From: Tipula vernalis
Taxonomy: Eukaryota; Arthropoda; Insecta; Diptera; Tipulidae
Assembly (NCBI GenBank): GCA_958295665.1
Contig: OY282558.1
Location: 458,195,995 to 458,259,994, forward strand
Direction: 5' to 3'
DNA: 64,000 bases
The notes under the pieces: generated by a model
Told to the model about the DNA's origin: nothing
Seen by the model: only the letters and a program-made list of their open reading frames with translations
The model's database searches: none
Part shown: positions 52,201 to 63,996 of the stretch, piece by piece
How positions within the stretch are numbered: the stretch's first letter is position 1
How the letters are laid out: each line of letters opens with the position of its first letter
Position numbers and translations under genes: made by a program

Positions 52201-54730
52201 TTTCTTCGAATCGATTTTTCTGTGAAATGTATGGAAATAATCAACCAACTTTAACGCGGTTTGGCATAACAATTACACGTCCCGAGACCTATCATTTGAG
52301 GTATCAAGAACCGCAATCGGAGCACAATTGCAGATTTCGGATTTTTACAGCTCTGAATCGGCTGAGCTATAGTAAGGTGATTTTCTTCTAATCGAACTTT
52401 CTTCGAAATGTATGGTATAGCAATTACAGGTCTCGTGACCTATCATTTAAGGTATCAAGAACCGCAATCGGAGCACAATTGCAGATTTTGGAGTTTTACA
52501 GCTCTGAATCGGCTGAGCTATAGTAAGGTGATTTTCTTCGAATCGATTTTTCTGTGAAATGTATGGAAATAATCAACCAATTTTAACGCGGTTTGGCATA
52601 ACAATTACACGTCCCGAGACCTATCATTTGAGGTATCAAGAACCGCAATCGGAGCACAATTGCAGATTTCGGATTTTTACAGCTCTGAATCGGCTGAGCT
52701 ATAGTAAGGTGATTTTCTTCTAATCTAACTTTCTTCGAAATGTATGGTATAGCAATTACAGGTCTCGTGACCTATCATTTGAGGTATCAAGAACCGCAAT
52801 CGGAGCACAATTGCAGATTTTGGAGTTTTAAAGCTCTGAATCGGCTGAGCTATAGTAAGGTGATTTTCTTCGAATCGATTTTTCTGTGAAATGTATGGAA
52901 ATAATCAACCAATTTTAACGCGGTTTGGCATAACAATTACACGTCCCGAGACCTATCATTTGAGGTATCAAGAACCGCAATCGGAGCACAATTGCAGATT
53001 TCGGATTTTTACAGCTCTGAATCGGCTGAGCTATAGTAAGGTGATTTTCTTCTAATCTAACTTTCTTCGAAATGTATGGTATAGCAATTACAGGTCTCGT
53101 GACCTATCATTTAAGGTATCAAGAACCGCAATCGGAGCACAATTGCAGATTTTGGAGTTTTACAGCTCTGAATCGGCTGAGCTATAGTAAGGTGATTTTC
53201 TTCGAATCGATTTTTCTGTGAAATGTATGGAAATAATCAACCAATTTTAACGCAGTTTGGCATAACAATTACACGTCCCGAGACCTATCATTTGAGGTAT
53301 CAAGAACCGCAATCGGAGCACAATTGCAGATTTCGGATTTTTACAGCTCTGAATCGGCTGAGCTATAGTAAGGTGATTTTCTTCTAATCGAACTTTCTTC
53401 GAAATGTATGGTATAGCAATTACAGGTCTCGTGACCTATCATTTAAGGTATCAAGAACCGCAATCGGAGCACAATTGCAGATTTTGGAGTTTTACAGCTC
53501 TGAATCGGCTGAGCTATAGTAAGGTGATTTTCTTCGAATCGATTTTTCTGTGAAATGTATGGAAATAATCAACCAATTTTAACGCGGTTTGGCATAACAA
53601 TTACACGTCCCGAGACCTATCATTTGAGGTATCAAGAACCGCAATCGGAGCACAATTGCAGATTTCGGATTTTTACAGCTCTGAATCGGCTGAGCTATAG
53701 TAAGGTGATTTTCTTCTAATCTAACTTTCTTCGAAATGTATGGTATAGCAATTACAGGTCTCGTGACCTATCATTTAAGGTATCAAGAACCGCAATCGGA
53801 GCACAATTGCAGATTTTGGAGTTTTACAGCTCTGAATCGGCTGAGCTATAGTAAGGTGATTTTCTTCGAATCGATTTTTCTGTGAAATGTATGGAAATAA
53901 TCAACCAATTTTAACGCGGTTTGGCATAACAATTACACGTCCCGAGACCTATCATTTGAGGTATCAAGAACCGCAATCGGAGCACAATTGCAGATTTCGG
54001 ATTTTTACAGCTCTGAATCGGCTGAGCTATAGTAAGGTGATTTTCTTCTAATCTAACTTTCTTCGAAATGTATGGTATAGCAATTACAGGTCTCGTGACC
54101 TATCATTTAAGGTATCAAGAACCGCAATCGGAGCACAATTGCAGATTTCGGATTTTTACAGCTCTGAATCGGCTGAGCTATAGTAAGGTGATTTTCTTCG
54201 AATGGATTTTTCTGTGAAATGTATGGAAATAATCAACCAATTTTAACGCGGTTTGGCATAACAATTACACGTCCCGAGACCTATCATTTAAGGTATCAAG
54301 AACCGCAATCGGAGCACAATTGCAGATTTTGGAGTTTTAGAGCTCTGAATCGGCTGAGCTATAGTAAGGTGATTTTCTTCGAATCGATTTTTCTGTGAAA
54401 TGTATGGAAATAATCAACCAATTTTAACGCGGTTTGGCATAACAATTACACGTCCCGAGACCTATCATTTGAGGTATCAAGAACCGCAATCGGAGCACAA
54501 TTGCAGATTTCGGATTTTTACAGCTCTGAATCGGCTGAGCTATAGTAAGGTGATTTCTTCTAATCTAACTTTCTTCGAAATGTATGGTATAGCAATTACA
54601 GGTCTCGTGACCTATCATTTAAGGTATCAAGAACCGCAATCGGAGCACAATTGCAGATTTTGGAGTTTTACAGCTCTGAATCGGCTGAGCTATAGTAAGG
54701 TGATTTTCTTCGAATCGATTTTTCTGTGAA
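49208..54730. repeat. Dimer region with rising private variation
   Basis: The unit order is G49208 t49389 c49721 G50053 c50234 t50566 c50897 SS (51080, 51231) c51382 c51714 G52046 e'52227 c52559 c52891 e'53223 c53555 c53887 G54219 c54400. Private changes are at 49371, 50644, 52017, 52103, 52249, 52831, 53254, 54204 and 54340. One base is lost in the S at 50747 (near 50860), TA is gained in the L at 50897 (near 51041), and one T is lost in the L at 54400 (near 54556). S units 51080 and 54068 unusually carry the TTTCGG middle. Confidence 0.88.
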
Positions 54731-55997
54731 ATGTATGGAAATAATCAACCAATATTAACGCGGTTTGGCATAACAATTACACGTCCCGAGACCTATCATT
54801 TAAGGTATCAAGAACCGCAATCGGAGCACAATTGCAGATTTCGGATTTTTACAGCTCTGAATCGGCTGAGCTATAGTAAGGTGATTTTCTTCGAATCGAT
54901 TTTTCTGTGAAATGTATGGAAATAATCAACCAATTTTAACGCGGTTTGGCATAACAATTACACGTCCCGAGACCTATCATTTGAGGTATCAAGAACCGCA
55001 ATCGGAGCACAATTGCAGATTTCGGATTTTTACAGCTCTGAATCGGCTGAGCTATAGTAAGGTGATTTTCTTCGAATCGATTTTTCTGTGAAATGTATGG
55101 AAATAATCAACCAATTTTAACGCGGTTTGGCATAACAATTACACGTCCCGAGACCTATCATTTGAGGTATCAAGAACCGCAATCGGAGCACAATTGCAGA
55201 TTTTGGAGTTTTACAGCTCTGAATCGGCTGAGCTATAGTAAGGTGATTTTCTTCGAATCGATTTTTCTGTGAAATGTATGGAAATAATCAACCAATTTTA
55301 ACGCGGTTTGGCATAACAATTACACGTCCCGAGACCTATCATTTGAGCTATCAAGAACCGCAATCGGAGCACAATTGCAGATTTTGGAGTTTTACAGCTC
55401 TGAATCGGCTGAGCTATAGTAAGGTGATTTTCTTCGAATCGATTTTTCTGTGAAATGTATGGAAATAATCAACCAATTTTAACGCGGTTTGGCATAACAA
55501 TTACACGTCCCGAGACCTATCATTTGAGGTATCAAGAACCGCAATCGGAGCACAATTGCAGATTTTGGAGTTTTACAGCTCTGAATCGGCTGAGCTATAG
55601 TAAGGTGATTTTCTTCGAATCGATTTTTCTGTGAAATGTATGGAAATAATCAACCAATTTTAACGCGGTTTGGCATAACAATTACACGTCCCGAGACCTA
55701 TCATTTGAGGTATCAAGAACCGCAATCGGAGCACAATTGCAGATTTTGGAGTTTTACAGCTCTGAATCGGCTGAGCTATAGTAAGGTGATTTTCTTCGAA
55801 TCGATTTTTCTGTGAAATGTATGGAAATAATCAACCAATTTTAACGCAGTTTGGCATAACAATTACACGTCCCGAGACCTATCATTTGAGGTATCAAGAA
55901 CCGCAATCGGAGCACAATTGCAGATTTCGGATTTTTACAGCTCTGAATCGGCTGAGCTATAGTAAGGTGATTTTCTTCTAATCGAACTTTCTTCGAA
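54731..55997. repeat. Run of seven consecutive L monomers
   Basis: The unit order is x54731 x54912 G55093 G55274 G55455 G55636 e'55817, a pure 181-bp periodicity without S. Private changes are T-to-A at 54754, G-to-C at 55348 and the CGCAG form at 55848. The 54912-56148 part matches 56843-58079 at an offset of 1,931 bp. Confidence 0.93.
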
Positions 55998-56480
55998 ATG
56001 TATGGTATAGCAATTACAGGTCTCGTGACCTATCATTTAAGGTATCAAGAACCGCAATCGGAGCACAATTGCAGATTTTGGAGTTTTACAGCTCTGAATC
56101 GGCTGAGCTATAGTAAGGTGATTTTCTTCGAATCGATTTTTCTGTGAAATGTATGGAAATAATCAACCAATTTTAACGCGGTTTGGCATAACAATTACAC
56201 GTCCCGAGACCTATCATTTAAGGTATCAAGAACCGCAATCGGAGCACAATTGCAGATTTCGGATTTTTACAGCTCTGAATCGGCTGAGCTATAGTAAGGT
56301 GATTTTCTTCTAATCGAACTTTCTTCGAAATGTATGGTATAGCAATTACAGGTCTCGTGACCTATCATTTAAGGTATCAAGAACCGCAATCGGAGCACAA
56401 TTGCAGATTTTGGAGTTTTACAGCTCTGAATCGGCTGAGCTATAGTAAGGTGATTTTCTTCGAATCGATTTTTCTGTGAA
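55998..56480. repeat. S-L-S bridge between two L runs
   Basis: S55998, L56149 (TCATTTAAGG, TTTCGG middle, CTAATCG tail) and S56330. Both S units follow a CTAATCG tail but have the GGTATAGC head, the recombinant e' form that dominates the right part of the window. Confidence 0.92.
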
Positions 56481-57928
56481 ATGTATGGAAATAATCAACC
56501 AATTTTAACGCGGTTTGGCATAACAATTACACGTCCCGAGACCTATCATTTGAGGTATCAAGAACCGCAATCGGAGCACAATTGCAGATTTTGGAGTTTT
56601 ACAGCTCTGAATCGGCTGAGCTATAGTAAGGTGATTTTCTTCGAATCGATTTTTCTGTGAAATGTATGGAAATAATCAACCAATTTTAACGCGGTTTGGC
56701 ATAACAATTACACGTCCCGAGACCTATCATTTGAGGTATCAAGAACCGCAATCGGAGCACAATTGCAGATTTTGGAGTTTTACAGCTCTGAATCGGCTGA
56801 GCTATAGTAAGGTGATTTTCTTCGAATCGATTTTTCTGTGAAATGTATGGAAATAATCAACCAATTTTAACGCAGTTTGGCATAACAATTACACGTCCCG
56901 AGACCTATCATTTGAGGTATCAAGAACCGCAATCGGAGCACAATTGCAGATTTCGGATTTTTACAGCTCTGAATCGGCTGAGCTATAGTAAGGTGATTTT
57001 CTTCGAATCGATTTTTCTGTGAAATGTATGGAAATAATCAACCAATTTTAACGCGGTTTGGCATAACAATTACACGTCCCGAGACCTATCATTTGAGGTA
57101 TCAAGAACCGCAATCGGAGCACAATTGCAGATTTTGGAGTTTTACAGCTCTGAATCGGCTGAGCTATAGTAAGGTGATTTTCTTCGAATCGATTTTTCTG
57201 TGAAATGTATGGAAATAATCAACCAATTTTAACGCGGTTTGGCATAACAATTACACGTCCCGAGACCTATCATTTGAGGTATCAAGAACCGCAATCGGAG
57301 CACAATTGCAGATTTTGGAGTTTTACAGCTCTGAATCGGCTGAGCTATAGTAAGGTGATTTTCTTCGAATCGATTTTTCTGTGAAATGTATGGAAATAAT
57401 CAACCAATTTTAACGCGGTTTGGCATAACAATTACACGTCCCGAGACCTATCATTTGAGGTATCAAGAACCGCAATCGGAGCACAATTGCAGATTTTGGA
57501 GTTTTACAGCTCTGAATCGGCTGAGCTATAGTAAGGTGATTTTCTTCGAATCGATTTTTCTGTGAAATGTATGGAAATAATCAACCAATTTTAACGCGGT
57601 TTGGCATAACAATTACACGTCCCGAGACCTATCATTTGAGGTATCAAGAACCGCAATCGGAGCACAATTGCAGATTTTGGAGTTTTACAGCTCTGAATCG
57701 GCTGAGCTATAGTAAGGTGATTTTCTTCGAATCGATTTTTCTGTGAAATGTATGGAAATAATCAACCAATTTTAACGCAGTTTGGCATAACAATTACACG
57801 TCCCGAGACCTATCATTTGAGGTATCAAGAACCGCAATCGGAGCACAATTGCAGATTTCGGATTTTTACAGCTCTGAATCGGCTGAGCTATAGTAAGGTG
57901 ATTTTCTTCTAATCGAACTTTCTTCGAA
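56481..57928. repeat. Run of eight consecutive L monomers
   Basis: The unit order is G56481 G56662 x56843 G57024 G57205 G57386 G57567 e'57748. The units at 56843 and 57748 carry CGCAG (56874, 57779) in place of CGCGG. The four G units followed by a CGCAG L repeat the arrangement of 55093-55997. Confidence 0.93.
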
Positions 57929-60900
57929 ATGTATGGTATAGCAATTACAGGTCTCGTGACCTATCATTTAAGGTATCAAGAACCGCAATCGGAGCACAAT
58001 TGCAGATTTTGGAGTTTTACAGCTCTGAATCGGCTGAGCTATAGTAAGGTGATTTTCTTCGAATCGATTTTTCTGTGAAATGTATGGAAATAATCAACCA
58101 ATTTTAGCGCGGTTTGGCATAACAATTACACGTCCCGAGACCTATCATTTGAGGTATCAAGAACCGCAATCGGAGCACAATTGCAGATTTCGGATTTTTA
58201 CAGCTCTGAATCGGCTGAGCTATAGTAAGGTGATTTTCTTCTAATCTAACTTTCTTCGAAATGTATGGTATAGCAATTACAGGTCTCGTGACCTATCATT
58301 TAAGGTATCAAGAACCGCAATCGGAGCACAATTGCAGATTTTGGAGTTTTACAGCTCTGAATCGGCTGAGCTATAGTAAGGTGATTTTCTTCGAATCGAT
58401 TTTTCTGTGAAATGTATGGAAATAATCAACCAATTTTAACGCAGTTTGGCATAACAATTACACGTCCCGAGACCTATCATTTAAGGTATCAAGAACCGCA
58501 ATCGGAGCACAATTGCAGATTTCGGATTTTTACAGCTCTGAATCGGCTGAGCTATAGTAAGGTGATTTTCTTCGAATGGATTTTTCTGTGAAATGTATGG
58601 AAATAATCAACCAATTTTAACGCGGTTTGGCATAACAATTACACGTCCCGAGACCTATCATTTAAGGTATCAAGAACCGCAATCGGAGCACAATTGCAGA
58701 TTTTGGAGTTTTACAGCTCTGAATCGGCTGAGCTATAGTAAGGTGATTTTCTTCGAATCGATTTTTCTGTGAAATGTATGGAAATAATCAACCAATTTTA
58801 ACGCGGTTTGGCATAACAATTACACGTCCCGAGACCTATCATTTGAGGTATCAAGAACCGCAATCGGAGCACAATTGCAGATTTCGGATTTTTACAGCTC
58901 TGAATCGGCTGAGCTATAGTAAGGTGATTTTCTTCTAATCTAACTTTCTTCGAAATGTATGGTATAGCAATTACAGGTCTCGTGACCTATCATTTAAGGT
59001 ATCAAGAACCGCAATCGGAGCACAATTGCAGATTTTGGAGTTTTACAGCTCTGAATCGGCTGAGCTATAGTAAGGTGATTTTCTTCGAATCGATTTTTCT
59101 GTGAAATGTATGGAAATAATCAACCAATTTTAACGCGGTTTGGCATAACAATTACACGTCCCGAGACCTATCATTTGAGGTATCAAGAACCGCAATCGGA
59201 GCACAATTGCAGATTTCGGATTTTTACAGCTCTGAATCGGCTGAGCTATAGTAAGGTGATTTTCTTCTAATCTAACTTTCTTCGAAATATATGGTATAGC
59301 AATTACAGGTCTCGTGACCTATCATTTAAGGTATCAAGAACCGAAATCGGAGCACAATTGCAGATTTTGGAGTTTTACAGCTCTGAATCGGCTGAGCTAT
59401 AGTAAGGTGATTTTCTTCGAATCGATTTTTCTGTGAAATGTATGGAAATAATCAACCAATTTTAACGCGGTTTGGCATAACAATTACACGTCCCGAGACC
59501 TATCATTTAAGATATCAAGAACCGCAATCGGAGCACAATTGCAGATTTCGGATTTTTACAGCTCTGAATCGGCTGAGCTATAGTAAGGTGATTTTCTTCT
59601 AATCGCACTTTCTTCGAAATGTATGGTATAGCAATTACAGGTCTCGTGACCTATCATTTAAGGTATCAAGAACCGCAATCGGAGCACAATTGCAGATTTT
59701 GGAGTTTTACAGCTCTGAATCGGCTGAGCTATAGTAAGGTGATTTTCTTCGAATCGATTTTTCTGTGAAATGTATGGAAATAATCAACCAATTTTAACGC
59801 GGTTTGGCATAACAATTACACGTCCCGAGACCTATCATTTGAGGTATCAAGAACCGCAATCGGAGCACAATTGCAGATTTCGGATTTTTACAGCTCTGAA
59901 TCGGCTGAGCTATATAGTAAGATGATTTTCTTCTAATCTAACTTTCTTCGAAATGTATGGTATAGCAATTACAGGTCTCGTGACCTATCATTTAAGGTAT
60001 CAAGAACCGCAATCGGAGCACAATTGCAGATTTTGGAGTTTTACAGCTCTGAATCGGCTGAGCTATAGTAAGGTGATTTTCTTCTAATCGAACTTTCTTC
60101 GAAATGTATGGTATAGCAATTACAGGTCTCGTGACCTATCATTTAAGGTATCAAGAACCGCAATCGGAGCACAATTGCAGATTTTGGAGTTTTACAGCTC
60201 TGAATCGGCTGAGCTATAGTAAGGTGATTTTCTTCGAATCGATTTTTCTGTGAAATGTATGGAAATAATCAACCAATTTTAACGCGGTTTGGCATAACAA
60301 TTACACGTCCCGAGACCTATCATTTGAGGTATCAAGAACCGCAATCGGAGCACAATTGCAGATTTTGGAGTTTTACAGCTCTGAATCGGCTGAGCTATAG
60401 TAAGGTGATTTTCTTCGAATCGATTTTTCTGTGAAATGTATGGAAATAATCAACCAATTTTAACGCGGTTTGGCATAACAATTACACGTCCCGAGACCTA
60501 TCATTTGAGGTATCAAGAACCGCAATCGGAGCACAATTGCAGATTTCGGATTTTTACAGCTCTGAATCGGCTGAGCTATAGTAAGGTGATTTTCTTCTAA
60601 TCTAACTTTCTTCGAAATGTATGGTATAGCAATTACAGGTCTCGTGACCTATCATTTCAGGTATCAAGAACCGCAATCGGAGCACAATTGCAGATTTTGG
60701 AGTTTTACAGCTCTGAATCGGCTGAGCTATAGTAAGGTGATTTTCTTCGAATCGATTTTTCTGTGAAATGTATGGAAATAATCAACCAATTTTAACGCGG
60801 TTTGGCATAACAATTACACGTCCCGAGACCTATCATTTAAGGTATCAAGAACCGCAATCGGAGCACAATTGCAGATTTCGGATTTTTACAGCTCTGAATC

Positions 60901-63900
60901 GGCTGAGCTATAGTAAGGTGATTTTCTTCTAATCGAACTTTCTTCGAAATGTATGGTATAGCAATTACAGGTCTCGTGACCTATCATTTAAGGTATCAAG
61001 AACCGCAATCGGAGCACAATTGCAGATTTTGGAGTTTTACAGCTCTGAATCGGCTGAGCTATAGTAAGGTGATTTTCTTCGAATCGATTTTTCTGTGAAA
61101 TGTATGGAAATAATCAACCAATTTTAACGCGGTTTGGCATAACAATTACACGTCCCGAGACCTATCATTTGAGGTATCAAGAACCGCAATCGGAGCACAA
61201 TTGCAGATTTTGGAGTTTTACAGCTCTGAATCGGCTGAGCTATAGTAAGGTGATTTTCTTCGAATCGATTTTTCTGTGAAATGTATGGAAATAATCAACC
61301 AATTTTAACGCGGTTTGGCATAACAATTACACGTCCCGAGACCTATCATTTGAGGTATCAAGAACCGCAATCGGAGCACAATTGCAGATTTCGGATTTTT
61401 ACAGCTCTGAATCGGCTGAGCTATAGTAAGGTGATTTTCTTCTAATCTAACTTTCTTCGAAATGTATGGTATAGCAATTACAGGTCTCGTGACCTATCAT
61501 TTAAGGTATCAAGAACCGCAATCGGAGCACAATTGCAGATTTTGGAGTTTTACAGCTCTGAATCGGCAGAGCTATAGTAAGGTGATTTTCTTCGAATCGA
61601 TTTTTCTGTGAAATGTATGGAAATAATCAACCAATTTTAACGCGGTTTGGCATAACAATTACACGTCCCGAGACCTATCATTTGAGGTATCAAGAACCGC
61701 AATCGGAGCACAATTGCAGATTTCGGATTTTTACAGCTCTGAATCGGCTGAGCTATAGTAAGGTGATTTTCTTCTAATCTAACTTTCTTCGAAATGTATG
61801 GTATAGCAATTACAGGTCTCGTGACCTATCATTTAAGGTATCAAGAACCGCAATCGGAGCACAATTGCAGATTTTGGAGTTTTACAGCTCTGAATCGGCT
61901 GAGCTATAGTAAGGTGATTTTCTTCGAATCGATTTTTCTGTGAAATGTATGGAAATAATCAACCAATTTTAACGCGGTTTGGCATAACAATTACACGTCC
62001 CGAGACCTATCATTTGAGGTATCAAGAACCGCAATCGGAGCACAATTGCAGATTTTGGAGTTTTACAGCTCTGAATCGGCTGAGCTATAGTAAGGTGATT
62101 TTCTTCGAATCGATTTTTCTGTGAAATGTATGGAAATAATCAACCAATTTTAACGCGGTTTGGCATAACAATTACACGTCCCGAGACCTATCATTTGAGG
62201 TATCAAGAACCGCAATCGGAGCACAATTGCAGATTTTGGAGTTTTACAGCTCTGAATCGGCTGAGCTATAGTAAGGTGATTTTCTTCTAATCGAACTTTC
62301 TTCGAAATGTATGGTATAGCAATTACAGGTCTCGTGACCTATCATTTAAGGTATCAAGAACCGCAATCGGAGCACAATTGCAGATTTTGGAGTTTTACAG
62401 CTCTGAATCGGCTGAGCTATAGTAAGGTGATTTTCTTCGAATCGATTTTTCTGTGAAATGTATGGAAATAATCAACCAATTTTAACGCGGTTTGGCATAA
62501 CAATTACACGTCCCGAGACCTATCATTTGAGGTATCAAGAACCGCAATCGGAGCACAATTGCAGATTTTGGAGTTTTACAGCTCTGAATCGGCTGAGCTA
62601 TAGTAAGGTGATTTTCTTCGAATCGATTTTTCTGTGAAATGTATGGAAATAATCAACCAATTTTAACGCGGTTTGGCATAACAATTACACGTCCCGAGAC
62701 CTATCATTTGAGGTATCAAGAACCGCAATCGGAGCACAATTGCAGATTTCGGATTTTTACAGCTCTGAATCGGCTGAGCTATAGTAAGGTGATTTTCTTC
62801 TAATCTAACTTTCTTCGAAATGTATGGTATAGCAATTACAGGTCTCGTGACCTATCATTTAAGGTATCAAGAACCGCAATCGGAGCACAATTGCAGATTT
62901 TGGAGTTTTACAGCTCTGAATCGGCTGAGCTATAGTAAGGTGATTTTCTTCGAATCGATTTTTCTGTGAAATGTATGGAAATAATCAACCAATTTTAACG
63001 CGGTTTGGCATAACAATTACACGTCCCGAGACCTATCATTTGAGGTATCAAGAACCGCAATCGGAGCACAATTGCAGATTTTGGAGTTTTACAGCTCTGA
63101 ATCGGCTGAGCTATAGTAAGGTGATTTTCTTCGAATCGATTTTTCTGTGAAATGTATGGAAATAATCAACCAATTTTAACGCGGTTTGGCATAACAATTA
63201 CACGTCCCGAGACCTATCATTTGAGGTATCAAGAACCGCAATCGGAGCACAATTGCAGATTTTGGAGTTTTACAGCTCTGAATCGGCTGAGCTATAGTAA
63301 GGTGATTTTCTTCTAATCGAACTTTCTTCGAAATGTATGGTATAGCAATTACAGGTCTCGTGACCTATCATTTGAGGTATCAAGAACCGCAATCGGAGCA
63401 CAATTGCAGATTTTGGAGTTTTACAGCTCTGAATCGGCTGAGCTATAGTAAGGTGATTTTCTTCGAATCGATTTTTCTGTGAAATGTATGGAAATAATCA
63501 ACCAATTTTAACGCGGTTTGGCATAACAATTACACGTCCCGAGACCTATCATTTGAGGTATCAAGAACCGCAATCGGAGCACAATTGCAGATTTCGGATT
63601 TTTACAGCTCTGAATCGGCTGAGCTATAGTAAGGTGATTTTCTTCTAATCGAACTTTCTTCGAAATGTATGGTATAGCAATTACAGGTCTCGTGACCTAT
63701 CATTTAAGGTATCAAGAACCGCAATCGGAGCACAATTGCAGATTTTGGAGTTTTACAGCTCTGAATCGGCTGAGCTATAGTAAGGTGATTTTCTTCGAAT
63801 CGATTTTTCTGTGAAATGTATGGAAATAATCAACCAATTTTAACGCGGTTTGGCATAACAATTACACGTCCCGAGACCTATCATTTAAGGTATCAAGAAC

Positions 63901-63996
63901 CGCAATCGGAGCACAATTGCAGATTTTGGAGTTTTACAGCTCTGAATCGGCTGAGCTATAGTAAGGTGATTTTCTTCGAATCGATTTTTCTGTGAA
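57929..63996. repeat. Right-hand irregular region of S and L units
   Basis: It starts with S57929. The order is then c58080 x58412 G58593 c58774 c59106 L59438 (TTAAGATATC, CTAATCG tail) c59770 SS (59953, 60104) G60255 c60436 e'60768 G61100 c61281 c61613 G61945 e'62126 G62458 c62639 G62971 e'63152 e'63484 G63816. The L units at 62126 and 63152 have the TTTTGG middle with the CTAATCG tail. Private changes are at 58107, 58443, 58578, 59289, 59344, 59606, 59922, 60658 and 61568. The L at 59770 has an extra TA. The pair S54068-L54219 and the pair L58412-L58593 share GAATGG and TCATTTAAGG at an offset of 4,374 bp. Confidence 0.87.
59287..59437. repeat. S unit that lost the ATG anchor
   Basis: This S begins ATATATGG because of a G-to-A change at 59289, and has CCGAAATCGG in box 1 (59344). 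It is the only complete unit without the ATGTATGG anchor, yet its length is the normal 151 bp. Confidence 0.93.

Noticed and set aside
54400..54729. Open frame of 109 codons on the plus strand
   Set aside because: It is the same L frame as at 7761, extended by a 1-bp deletion near 54556 that shifts past the tail stop. The coincidence with an indel argues against coding.
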